A DNA stretch of 6,890 nt from Betaproteobacteria bacterium (GTDB taxonomy: Bacteria; Pseudomonadota; Gammaproteobacteria; Burkholderiales; UBA9220). The stretch's first letter is position 1, and the number at the start of each line of letters is the position of its first letter. Made by a program: the position numbers and the translations under genes. Under the pieces are notes generated by a model. That model searched no databases, was not told the origin of the DNA, and saw only the letters and a program-made list of their open reading frames with translations. Location of the stretch: assembly GCA_003519965.1 (NCBI GenBank), contig DOVS01000185.1:1-6890 (forward strand), given 5' to 3'. Shown piece after piece: positions 1 through 6,620 of the stretch.

Positions 1-1054
1 CTTCGACATCCACTAGCGCATCCTTCTCGACCCGATGAAACACGTAATCGGAAAAAGGATTCCCCACCGCCCGCCGAAGATGGAATTCCAAACGCCGCGC
101 CTCGCAAGGGCAACTCGCAACCGTGAAATTTACCGGCGGCAACGCGGCCAGCCGCAATGTCACGTGCTGGCCGGCGAGGAAACGCAGGCGGCTGGTTCGC
201 GGCGTTTTCAGGCGAAGGATTAATACATCGTCGCTCGGATACGCCATTTCCTCGACTTGAGCGGTAATCTGCTGGAAGGGCAAATCTTCCGGCCCCACGG
301 CGGTACCGGCGTCGATCACCACGTCGGTCACTGCGGTGTTAGCGCACATGAGCGCATAGCCCATGTTTTTTTCCGCCTCGCTTATCACAAAATCATGGGG
401 ATGAACTTTCTTGATTTGCCCCGAGACCATCCGCGCCTTGCAGCACCCGCAATTGCCGTTGCTACAACCGTAATTCATCGCGATGCCCGCGCGTAATGCG
501 GCTTCCAGCAAGGTTTCCGACCCTTCGACAAAAAAATCGTCATCACTGGGCGTCAAGCGGACGTGCGGTGCGACGACTTGCCGGTAGCTTTCGCTGGCCT
601 CCAACACCATCGCGGCTTCCGGCGCTTCGGCCAACTCCCGGTGCAGCCACGTCTTGAGTGCGGACAGCGGAGAACGCAAGACATTATTTTCCTCGGCCAG
701 TTCGTCGAACTTGTCGTCGAGCCACTGCATAACCAACTGATAGTGAGACAGTTCCGCCCGAGTCCGGGTGATGTCCTTACCGAGCTCGGCCAGGCGCGCG
801 GCGAGCACTTCCTTGTCGGGAAGGGCGCGCTCGAACACCCGCTTGCCAAAGGCTTTTTCCTTAATTTGGTTGACTCGCGCCAATTCCGGGTCGGCAGGTT
901 CGAGACTGACGGAGGGAAAGTGATGCGCTAAATCATCGGTCGACACCTTACCCTCGAACGTGGCTAACGCACCGTCCCGGATTTGCTTCTGCAAGACACC
1001 TCGGCTTACCCCAACCAGCCGCGCCGCGCGCGAGAGCGACAATCGTTCCGACAT
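1..1054 (-). CDS. HTH / coiled-coil / [2Fe-2S] ferredoxin / FAD-reductase fusion protein, 3' end outside window
   Basis: The frame is open from ATG at 1054 to the left edge, giving 351 residues of an incomplete protein. Residues 3-46 (LSLSRAARLVGVSRGVLQKQ, then a turn and STDDL) resemble the excisionase/MerR-type DNA-binding fold. Residues 80-141 are strongly helical with spaced Leu (LAARLAELGKD, FDELAEENNVL), a likely coiled-coil dimer linker. Residues 165-255 are a plant-type ferredoxin domain with Cys197, Cys202, Cys205 and Cys237 (C-x4-C-x2-C ... C) plus an extra Cys204. From about 262 a ferredoxin-reductase FAD domain begins (FLAGQHVTL at 292-300; NPFSDYVF at 332-339). The usual R-x-Y-S FAD motif reads V308-N-F-T, so the FAD-contacting Arg is absent. 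The NAD(P)H domain would lie beyond the edge. The start has a good ribosome site (GGGAGGGG, 6-base spacer). Domains are seen; a role as redox-responsive regulator, or as an unusual oxidoreductase, is inference. Confidence 0.85.
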   Translation of the reverse strand, partial: MSERLSLSRAARLVGVSRGVLQKQIRDGALATFEGKVSTDDLAHHFPSVSLEPADPELARVNQIKEKAFGKRVFERALPDKEVLAARLAELGKDITRTRAELSHYQLVMQWLDDKFDELAEENNVLRSPLSALKTWLHRELAEAPEAAMVLEASESYRQVVAPHVRLTPSDDDFFVEGSETLLEAALRAGIAMNYGCSNGNCGCCKARMVSGQIKKVHPHDFVISEAEKNMGYALMCANTAVTDVVIDAGTAVGPEDLPFQQITAQVEEMAYPSDDVLILRLKTPRTSRLRFLAGQHVTLRLAALPPVNFTVASCPCEARRLEFHLRRAVGNPFSDYVFHRVEKDALVDVE

Positions 1055-1081
1055 CCTAGTCCCCTCCCTAGAGTTTCCTAG
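1055..1081 (-). promoter_or_regulatory. Leader with ribosome binding site and three spaced CTAG motifs
   Basis: Directly upstream of the redox fusion gene, a G-rich Shine-Dalgarno sequence (complement of 1061-1068) sits 6 bases from the ATG. CTAG occurs at 1056-1059, 1068-1071 and 1078-1081, each followed by G or GG on the minus strand, with steps of 12 and 10 bases. A fourth CTAG at 1107-1110 includes the stop codon of the upstream cyclase gene. CTAG is generally rare in proteobacterial DNA, so the clustering near helical spacing could be a repressor site overlapping the ribosome site. No -10/-35 promoter was recognised. The motifs are seen; the operator role is inference. Confidence 0.35.
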
Positions 1082-1106
1082 CCGACGCGAATGAATCGCG
1101 GAAAAG

Positions 1107-2234
1107 CTAGCCGGCGAACGGATACGTGACGGCGTTGGACAAATCCCCGGCATCCACGACCTGGTTGCGCCCCCCAGCCTTAGCGCGATACAACGCCTGA
1201 TCGGCTACCTCGACTAAGCGGTGCGCCGCCACGGTAAGATCGGCGATCTCTTGCCAATCCCGTAAAATGGACACGCCGACGGACAAGGTGACGGAAATAT
1301 CAATGCCATTCTCCAGCGAAAACGGCTGTTCCGCAATGACCTGACGGATGCGCTCGGCGGTGGCTACCGCCTCCGTTTCGTCGACCTGCGCCAACAAGAT
1401 CGCGAATTCCTCGCCGCCATAGCGCACTAGGCAGTCCGCCCCACGGAGCTCTCCTTGGATGCGGCCGGCGACTTCCCGCAAAACAATATCGCCATTCTGA
1501 TGGCCATGGGCGTCGTTAATTCGTTTGAAATAGTCCACATCCAGAAATAAGCAAGCCAGGGAATGCCGATACCGCTGAGTGCGGGCGACTTCCTCCGGCA
1601 GGCGATTTTCAAAATAGCGCCGGTTGCGAATTCCCGTCAACGGGTCGGTCAGCCCCATGTGTTTGAGGCGTTCGCTATTGATGACGTTTTCCAGGCAAAT
1701 CGCGACAATAGCACCCAGCCGCGCGATAAAATCGGTCGCCATGCCGCTAATGAAGCGTCCCTTGGAAATACTGCCCAGGCTAAGCGCGCCGATCAACTGC
1801 TGGTTGCGCACCAGCGGCAGCAACGCGACGCTGTGCAATCCAACCGGCGCCGCGAATAAACCGCCATGCGTCTCGGGACGATATAAGCCAAGCACAGGTT
1901 GAAAACCGCCGTCGAATAAGGGATAAAAGGAAGCGTCGTTTTCAAGAAAGCATAAACCGGGGAAGGTTCCTGGAACGACATCCAGGTGGGAAAGCATCCG
2001 CTGAATTTCATATTCCGGGTCAACCAGCACCAAGGTGACATTATCCAGATCGGCGGCTTTTTTATAATAGCAGAGCACCTCGTGGAGCAATTCGCGCAGC
2101 CCGCTCACCCCGATGATGCGCAGCTCCAGCACCTGCTGGCGGTACATGATGTGTTCGTTGTTTCTCGCATGGGTCATCAACGCCTGGAGACGACGGCGCA
2201 GTTCTTTGTTTTCGTTCAGCAATTCACTTGACAT
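1107..2234 (-). CDS. Diguanylate cyclase with N-terminal DUF484/GAF-like sensor domain
   Basis: This 375-residue cytoplasmic protein should make cyclic di-GMP from two GTP. Residues 1-35 are a short charged helix; residues 35-185 resemble DUF484/GAF-like sensor domains, including the stretch SVALLPLV then LIGALSLGS (135-154) and a C-terminal signalling helix. The GGDEF domain follows from LTDPLTGIRNRRYF (195-208). It has LDVDYFKRIND (231-241, with metal-binding Asp232 and guanine-contacting Asn240), GHQNGD ending at Asp249, and an intact GGEEF active site at 273-277. RGAD at 264-267 lies exactly five residues before GGEEF, the classical RxxD inhibitory site, so product inhibition is expected. 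No membrane segment is seen, so the input is probably cytosolic; the ligand is unknown. The ribosome site is weak (GGTGGT about 9 bases upstream). It lies 65 bases after the 73-residue gene and 52 bases before the redox fusion gene. Confidence 0.95.
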   Translation of the reverse strand: MSSELLNENKELRRRLQALMTHARNNEHIMYRQQVLELRIIGVSGLRELLHEVLCYYKKAADLDNVTLVLVDPEYEIQRMLSHLDVVPGTFPGLCFLENDASFYPLFDGGFQPVLGLYRPETHGGLFAAPVGLHSVALLPLVRNQQLIGALSLGSISKGRFISGMATDFIARLGAIVAICLENVINSERLKHMGLTDPLTGIRNRRYFENRLPEEVARTQRYRHSLACLFLDVDYFKRINDAHGHQNGDIVLREVAGRIQGELRGADCLVRYGGEEFAILLAQVDETEAVATAERIRQVIAEQPFSLENGIDISVTLSVGVSILRDWQEIADLTVAAHRLVEVADQALYRAKAGGRNQVVDAGDLSNAVTYPFAG

Positions 2235-2244
2235 GACATAAACA

Positions 2245-2265
2245 CCACCGGTAATCGTCCACCGG
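2245..2265. repeat. Short direct repeat CCACCGG upstream of the diguanylate cyclase
   Basis: CCACCGG occurs at 2245-2251 and again at 2259-2265, a 14-base step, in the 65-base gap before the cyclase start codon. The first copy is within about 10 bases of the start and overlaps the weak ribosome site. It could be a protein-binding or translational control element. At seven bases it could also arise by chance in GC-rich DNA. Confidence 0.25.
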
Positions 2266-2299
2266 CTGGCGTAACCTCCGCCGGCCGAGGGAAAAACGT

Positions 2300-2521
2300 T
2301 TATGGCGCAAGCGCGGCACGAACGATATTTTTATCTACCTGGCGCAGGTATTCTGCCAGCAATCCCGCCGCTTCGTATGTTTCGAAGGTGTCGTCGTCCA
2401 ATTCCCGCACCAGTAGCGCGGCCGCTCCGGCGACCTGCACCAATACCTTGCGCTCGCGAACCAAGTGATCGATTTGAGAGCGTAGCACGGCCATTTCCTG
2501 TTGATGCAAGGTGTTAAACAT
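2300..2521 (-). CDS. Small helical protein of unknown function, 73 aa
   Basis: I do not recognise this protein. It is predicted all-helical: residues 5-30 have hydrophobic residues at 10, 13, 17, 20 and 27 between charged ones (VLRSQIDHLVRERKVL), a short coiled-coil pattern. An Ala-rich hydrophobic stretch (30-38) and an acidic segment (RELDDDTFETYEAA) follow, then a basic helix near the end (YLRQVDKNIVRAAL). No Cys, signal peptide or clear membrane segment is present. The ATG at 2521 is preceded by a G-rich ribosome site (GGGGGA, 6-base spacer). The gene starts 34 bases after the glgP stop and ends 65 bases before the cyclase, in the same direction, which supports its being real and co-transcribed. 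It might act as a small oligomeric partner of a neighbour; that is a guess. Confidence 0.7.
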   Translation of the reverse strand: MFNTLHQQEMAVLRSQIDHLVRERKVLVQVAGAAALLVRELDDDTFETYEAAGLLAEYLRQVDKNIVRAALAP

Positions 2522-2555
2522 ACCCTTTCCCCCGTCTCACCGAACAAATCCATCG

Positions 2556-5063
2556 CTATGTCACTGGCAACGCCGCTACCGCCGGTACTTTCCAAATATC
2601 CGCGTTGTATTCCCGAATCGTGCGGTCGCTGGAAAACTTACCGCTGGCCGCGGTATTGAGAATACTCATCCACGTCCAATGCGCCGTGTCTTGAAAAGCG
2701 CGCGCCGCCCGCTGCTGCGCGTCGACATAGCTGCGAAAATCCGCCGTCACCATCCAATAATCGCCGTACTCGGACAACGATTTGATGACCGGGTCGAAAA
2801 AACCCGGCTGGAACTGGTTGAAATGGCCACTGGTCAGCAACCGGAATACTCGCCGCAGATCCTCGTCTTTTTCGATCAACTCCACGGGATTGTGGCGAGC
2901 GCGGTGCGCCTCCACTTCCTCGCTGGTCAAGCCGAATAGGAAGAAGTTCTCCTCGCCGGCCTCTTCGCGGATTTCAATATTGGCGCCGTCCAGCGTACCG
3001 ATGGTCAGCGCGCCATTCATCATAAATTTCATGTTGCCGGTGCCTGAGGCCTCTTTACCTGCGGTCGAGATTTGTTCGGACAAATCGGCGCCAGCGCAAA
3101 TCGTCTCCATTGCCGACACGCGATAATCCGGCAGAAAGGCGACCCGAAGCAAACCAAGGGTCGAAGGATCGGCATTAACCACCTTGGCCACGTGACAGGC
3201 CAGGGAAATAACATTCTTCGCCATGCTGTAGCCAGGCGCGGCCTTGCCGCCGATCAACACGCAGCGGGGCGTCCAGTTGTCCGTGTCGCCGCGCTTGATC
3301 CGGTCGTAGAGATGGATAATGTGCAAGATATTGAGCAATTGGCGCTTGTATTCGTGGATGCGCTTGACCTGGACATCGAACAGCATCTCGGGGTCGAAAC
3401 CGACATGGCAATCGGCCTCGACCAAGGCCGCCAAGCGCCGTTTGTTCTCTTGCTTGATCTCACGCCATTTGGCCCGAAAACCCGGGTCGTCGGCGTAAGA
3501 CGTCAACTGATGCAGCGCTCCTAGGTCAACTTGCCAACCGTTGCCGATCGTTTCGGTAATCAGTCCGCTAAGTCCCGGATTACTCCATTGCAGCCAACGC
3601 CGCGGCGTCACGCCGTTGGTCTTATTATTGAATTTTTCCGGCCATAGCGCATAAAAATCGTGAAACAACTGCTCGCGTAATAAACGCGAGTGCAACTCCG
3701 CGACGCCATTCACGGACACGCTGCCGATAACCGCGAGATGCGCCATGCGCACTTGGGGGTCGTCGCCTTCTTCGATAATCGACATGCGCTCCAAACGCGC
3801 GGTATCTCCCGGCCAATGCCGGGACACATCGGTCAGAAAGCGGGCGTTGATTTCCAAAATGATTTCCAGCAATCGCGGCAGCAAGGCGCGAAACATGCGT
3901 ACCGGCCATTTCTCCAGCGCTTCCGGCAATAGCGTATGGTTGGTGTAAGCGACGGTCTGGTGGGTAAGCGCCCACGCCTTCTCCCATCCCAGGCCATACT
4001 CATCCAGCAGCAGCCGCATCAATTCCGCCACCACGCAAGAAGGATGAGTGTCGTTGAGCTGAAAATGATTTTGCTCGGCAAAGTGAGTGAAATCGCCGTC
4101 GTGGATGCATTGCCACTGGCGAATGGCGTCTTGCAAGCTGGCGGATGCAAGAAAATACTGCTGGCGCAGACGCAACTCCTTGCCATTCTCGCTAGCATCG
4201 TTGGGATAGAGCACCATCGTGATGTGCTCGGCGGCGTTTTTAGCGGCGACCGCTTCAGGATAACTGCCGGCGTTGAACTCATCCAGGTCGAATTCGTCAG
4301 TGGCGGCGGCTTTCCATAACCGCAGAGTATTGACCGTCTGGTTGCGGTAGCCGGGCACCGGTACATCGTAAGGCACCGCTAGCACCTGATGCGTATCCAC
4401 CCAACGCGCGCACAGTTTACCTTCGCTGTCATGATAGTAGTCGGTGCGCCCGCCAAACTGCACCCGTTGGGTGTATTCCGGCCGCTCCATTTCCCATGGA
4501 TTGCCATCGCGCAACCAGTGGTCCGGCTCCTCCACTTGCTGATGGTTTTCGATCTCCTGGCGGAACATGCCATATTCGTAACGAATGCCGTAACCCATCA
4601 CCGGCAATTGCAAGGTAGCGCAACTGTCGAGAAAACACGCCGCTAATCGCCCGAGCCCGCCATTCCCGAGGCCCGCGTCGTGCTCCCATCCGGCGATTTC
4701 CTCCATTGCCAGGCCGAGCTCCTCGAATATCCGCCCCACCTCGTCCACTAGGCCAAGATTGAGCATGGCGTTGCCCAACGCACGCCCCATGAGGAACTCC
4801 AGCGATAAATAATAGGTGCGTTTGCAGCGTTGCGCCTCATAAGCGGCATGGGTGTTTTTCCATCGCTCCACCAGCCGGTCGCGCAGCGACAGCGCCAATG
4901 AAGTATAAGCGTACTGGCCGCTGCTGTAGCGCTCACGGCCCAGCGTATGGCTAAAATAACGCTTGAGATCCGTCTTTAGACTCTCGGCGTCCATCCCGAG
5001 CGGCGGCATATCCGTCAGAAGCGGGTTGGCGGCAGCTCTTCGGGAAACTGGCTTGGACATCAT
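2556..5063 (-). CDS. glgP: Glycogen/maltodextrin phosphorylase
   Basis: This 835-residue GT35-family enzyme splits alpha-1,4-glucan ends with phosphate, giving glucose-1-phosphate in the cytoplasm; it uses pyridoxal phosphate. The signature EASGTGNMKF at 671-680 contains the PLP-binding Lys679, followed by MMNGALTIGTLDGANIEI. Other conserved blocks are GLGNGGLGRLAACFLDS (131-147), NDTHPS (337-342), TNHT with His376, KTNGVTPRRW (481-490), and VKRIHEYKRQLLN (566-578), whose Arg568 and Lys573 match the phosphate-site residues of the rabbit enzyme. Length is normal for a bacterial phosphorylase and no catalytic block is missing. The ATG at 5063 has AGGGG seven bases upstream; a second ATG follows immediately. 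It starts 16 bases after the lipoprotein gene, so the two are probably co-transcribed. No other glycogen gene is present here. Glycogen versus maltodextrin preference cannot be settled by reading. Confidence 0.98.
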   Translation of the reverse strand: MMSKPVSRRAAANPLLTDMPPLGMDAESLKTDLKRYFSHTLGRERYSSGQYAYTSLALSLRDRLVERWKNTHAAYEAQRCKRTYYLSLEFLMGRALGNAMLNLGLVDEVGRIFEELGLAMEEIAGWEHDAGLGNGGLGRLAACFLDSCATLQLPVMGYGIRYEYGMFRQEIENHQQVEEPDHWLRDGNPWEMERPEYTQRVQFGGRTDYYHDSEGKLCARWVDTHQVLAVPYDVPVPGYRNQTVNTLRLWKAAATDEFDLDEFNAGSYPEAVAAKNAAEHITMVLYPNDASENGKELRLRQQYFLASASLQDAIRQWQCIHDGDFTHFAEQNHFQLNDTHPSCVVAELMRLLLDEYGLGWEKAWALTHQTVAYTNHTLLPEALEKWPVRMFRALLPRLLEIILEINARFLTDVSRHWPGDTARLERMSIIEEGDDPQVRMAHLAVIGSVSVNGVAELHSRLLREQLFHDFYALWPEKFNNKTNGVTPRRWLQWSNPGLSGLITETIGNGWQVDLGALHQLTSYADDPGFRAKWREIKQENKRRLAALVEADCHVGFDPEMLFDVQVKRIHEYKRQLLNILHIIHLYDRIKRGDTDNWTPRCVLIGGKAAPGYSMAKNVISLACHVAKVVNADPSTLGLLRVAFLPDYRVSAMETICAGADLSEQISTAGKEASGTGNMKFMMNGALTIGTLDGANIEIREEAGEENFFLFGLTSEEVEAHRARHNPVELIEKDEDLRRVFRLLTSGHFNQFQPGFFDPVIKSLSEYGDYWMVTADFRSYVDAQQRAARAFQDTAHWTWMSILNTAASGKFSSDRTIREYNADIWKVPAVAALPVT

Positions 5064-5079
5064 GGCGAAACCCCTATTT

Positions 5080-5766
5080 TTACCCCGTCACCATTGACAT
5101 ACCCGCAGCGCGGCGCCGCCCCGCGACCGCCGCCCGCGCCCCGTGGTCAACGCGGCTTTTTTCAACGGCGCCGCTACGCGCCAGCAACGCCGCCACCGCT
5201 TCCGCCAGCTTGCGATACCCCAATGCATTAGGATGGATGGGGTCGGATTTCAGGGCGCGATCCGTGAGGATGCGACGCAACACCCACCCTTCATAAGGCA
5301 AATGAAATTCATCGGCGATATCCTTATAGAATGCGGGAGGCGAAGCGAATATTCCTGGCCGCGGCACACCGATCAGCACCACGGCGACATGCCGTTTCCG
5401 CGCTAACCGCACCATCGCCCGCAAGTGATCGGCCGTTTGCCGTTCACCCAGTTTACGCAGCATGTCGTTCCCTCCTAGGCACAGAATCATGATTGCCGGA
5501 TGAATCTTGTCGAGCACGCCGGGCAGCCGCTTTAATCCCTCCGCGGTCACCTCTCCCGGCGCCCCCGCATTCACCACGCGCCGCCCGATCAATCTCGCCA
5601 GCACCGCTGGATAGCTGCGGCCCGCAGCCGCGCCGACGCCATAGGTTAGGCTGTCGCCGAAAGCCACGACCACATCGCGGCCGGTCAGCGGCGCCAGCCT
5701 GGGTGTCCGGCCGCAGCCGCCGAGAACCGCCGATAGCGCCAATAACCATAAGAACCCGCGCATCAT
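5080..5766 (-). CDS. SGNH/GDSL-family esterase, predicted lipoprotein (TesA-like)
   Basis: This 228-residue protein has the SGNH hydrolase blocks: FGDSLTYG (36-43, nucleophile Ser39), block II Gly68 in NAGAPGEV, GGND (98-101, Asn100) and DPIHPN (175-180, Asp175 and His178). It resembles TesA-type arylesterases/lysophospholipases; the natural ester substrate is unknown. The N-terminus is a short hydrophobic signal ending in the lipobox LGGC at 15-18, so it is probably lipidated at Cys18 and anchored in the envelope facing the periplasm. After the last family helix (about 199) there is a basic tail, including AVAGRRRAAG, encoded by very GC-rich DNA. The start is a tandem ATG (5766, 5763) with GAGGG directly against the first ATG, so the second Met is the likelier initiator though its spacing is only 3 bases; an in-frame TGA just upstream rules out an earlier start. 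It lies 21 bases after the SseB-family gene. Confidence 0.9.
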   Translation of the reverse strand: MMRGFLWLLALSAVLGGCGRTPRLAPLTGRDVVVAFGDSLTYGVGAAAGRSYPAVLARLIGRRVVNAGAPGEVTAEGLKRLPGVLDKIHPAIMILCLGGNDMLRKLGERQTADHLRAMVRLARKRHVAVVLIGVPRPGIFASPPAFYKDIADEFHLPYEGWVLRRILTDRALKSDPIHPNALGYRKLAEAVAALLARSGAVEKSRVDHGARAAVAGRRRAAGMSMVTG

Positions 5767-5787
5767 CCCTCATCGCGATGAAGTTAA

Positions 5788-6234
5788 TCATGAGACCAAC
5801 TGCGCTCTCAGACGATCAACCAATGCCGGCTCCATATCAAAGCCGACTTCCCATCCCAGATTGAGCGAAATCCCGCAACCGGCCTCCAGCCGCTTTAGCA
5901 CCCAGGAAAACTCCGTTAGCAAACCACCGCCAAAATCGGCAAACTCCCGCACCACCGGTTTCGCTCGTTCGGGACTGGTAAACACCAGCATGACCAGTGT
6001 CCCGTCATCGGCCTCCAACGTGAGAGGCACTGCGTGCGTCGACCGTTGAAATCCTTGAATTCGGTGCTTTTCTTCGTCACGGATCGGCATAAATACCTCC
6101 GACTGGATCAACGCGTCGAGAAACGCCGCTTCCATCATCCGTCCCGCATGCAGCGCCAACAAATGGTGCTCCAAATCGTTCTTTGCTTCGAATACCGTTT
6201 CAGCCACTGCGTCCAGCCTTCTGCTACACAACAT
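5788..6234 (-). CDS. SseB-family protein (SseB N-terminal domain)
   Basis: The 148 residues match the SseB N-terminal domain: LDALIQSEVFMPIRD (39-53), a strand pair ending in GTLVMLVFTSPERA (78-91), and a C-terminal GISLNLGWEVGFDMEP (121-136) followed by a helix. The family is named for the E. coli gene linked to enhanced serine sensitivity; its biochemical role is not established. The protein looks cytosolic, with no signal or membrane segment. Only the N-terminal domain is present; the SseB C-terminal domain is missing, as in many short family members. The start is uncertain. ATG 6234 lacks a good ribosome site, whereas GTG at 6207 (then AETVFEAKNDLE) is preceded by AGAAGG nine bases upstream and is a serious alternative giving 139 residues. 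It is followed closely by the esterase gene. Confidence 0.85.
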   Translation of the reverse strand: MLCSRRLDAVAETVFEAKNDLEHHLLALHAGRMMEAAFLDALIQSEVFMPIRDEEKHRIQGFQRSTHAVPLTLEADDGTLVMLVFTSPERAKPVVREFADFGGGLLTEFSWVLKRLEAGCGISLNLGWEVGFDMEPALVDRLRAQLVS

Positions 6235-6256
6235 CCGCCACTGCCGGCGTGATGCC

Positions 6257-6436
6257 TTAGGATTTCAAAGGAATCACATTAATAATCGCCACGGGATCCT
6301 CTTGATCCAGCCGCTCGCCCAGCTCCTCGGCGATACCGTCGATGCCCGCCGTGGTAAAAAGATCACGCGGCGTTTCTACCGACGCCGAATAAAATGCGCC
6401 TTCGTTATCCACGAAAGAGATATGGTAATGATTCAA
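6257..6436 (-). CDS. Small unknown protein, 59 aa, probable TTG start
   Basis: I do not recognise this protein. Reading from TTG 6436 it begins (M)NHYHISFVDNEGAFYSAS, then has a helical acidic segment (GIDGIAEELGERLDQED) and ends VAIINVIPLKS. The strand-helix-strand pattern suggests a small compact alpha/beta fold. The TTG has a good ribosome site, GAGGAA seven bases upstream (complement of 6444-6449). An in-frame ATG at 6457 (MAARKTG) would give 66 residues but has no comparable site; codons further upstream in this frame give an Arg-rich, unlikely sequence. The start lies inside the end of the preceding small gene in a different frame, overlapping it by 32 bases, a layout typical of translational coupling. 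Alternatively the two were one gene before a frameshift. The SseB-family gene follows 22 bases later. Confidence 0.6.
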   Translation of the reverse strand: MNHYHISFVDNEGAFYSASVETPRDLFTTAGIDGIAEELGERLDQEDPVAIINVIPLKS

Positions 6437-6608
6437 TCCGGTTTTCCTCGCCGCCATTCGCCCGCTGAAAGAACGCCGCCCATTCATGCAACAAGGCCGC
6501 CGCTTCTTCCTCCGTAGCCCCGTAACCGGAAACACCCATGCCGCCATGCCGGCAACGCGCGATGTAACAACATTCGTCTTGCACACGGTCATCATCCTGC
6601 GATTGCAT
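6405..6608 (-). CDS. Small Cys-containing unknown protein, 67 aa
   Basis: The ATG at 6608 has the best Shine-Dalgarno sequence in the window (AGGAGGTGG, five bases from AGGAGG to the ATG), so this shorter start is chosen over ATG 6668, which would add an Arg-rich stretch. The protein begins MQSQDDDRVQDECCYIARCR, has Gly-rich GGMGVSGYGA (22-31) and an acidic/Ala helix EEEAAALLHEWAAFFQRA (33-50). The strand, Gly turn and EEA-helix loosely recall HicB-like folds, but this is too weak to name a family. Cys13, Cys14, Cys19 and His21 are clustered and could bind a metal. The last 15 or so residues overlap the next gene and look less constrained. It lies 86 bases after nrdB and probably shares a transcript with the following small gene. 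Function unknown. Confidence 0.6.
   Translation of the reverse strand: MQSQDDDRVQDECCYIARCRHGGMGVSGYGATEEEAAALLHEWAAFFQRANGGEENRIESLPYLFRG
6436..6449 (-). promoter_or_regulatory. Ribosome binding site and TTG start inside the preceding small gene
   Basis: GAGGAA (complement of 6444-6449) lies seven bases before TTG 6436. Both are inside the coding sequence of the 67-residue gene in another frame. This decides the start of the 59-residue protein and suggests its translation depends on ribosomes finishing the upstream gene. Confidence 0.5.
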
Positions 6609-6610
6609 AT

Positions 6611-6619
6611 CCACCTCCT
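6611..6619 (-). promoter_or_regulatory. Near-perfect Shine-Dalgarno for the 67-aa gene
   Basis: The minus strand reads AGGAGGTGG ending two bases before ATG 6608, close to the ideal anti-16S match. It is the strongest ribosome site I found in the window and fixes the start of the small gene. Confidence 0.75.
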
Positions 6620-6620
6620 C

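Noticed and set aside
553..931. Open frames on both strands of about 98 and 122 codons
   Set aside because: Both overlap the redox fusion gene, whose frame contains coherent HTH, coiled-coil and ferredoxin segments; these frames are shadows.
1086..1100. Perfect 5-base inverted repeat CGCGA/TCGCG after the cyclase stop codon
   Set aside because: The stem is short and no T-tract follows on either strand, so it is not supported as a terminator.
2288..2320. Possible terminator after the 73-residue gene (GCGC-TT-GCGC then TTTTT)
   Set aside because: The loop would be too small, the usable stem is about 3 pairs, and the T-run is several bases away.
3072..3524. Plus-strand open frame of 150 codons
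   Set aside because: It lies wholly within glgP on the opposite strand, has no recognisable domain, and glgP is unmistakable.
5453..5791. Minus-strand frame of 112 codons starting at ATG 5791
   Set aside because: It is an Arg/Gly-rich out-of-frame reading of the esterase gene, which has all SGNH blocks in the other frame.
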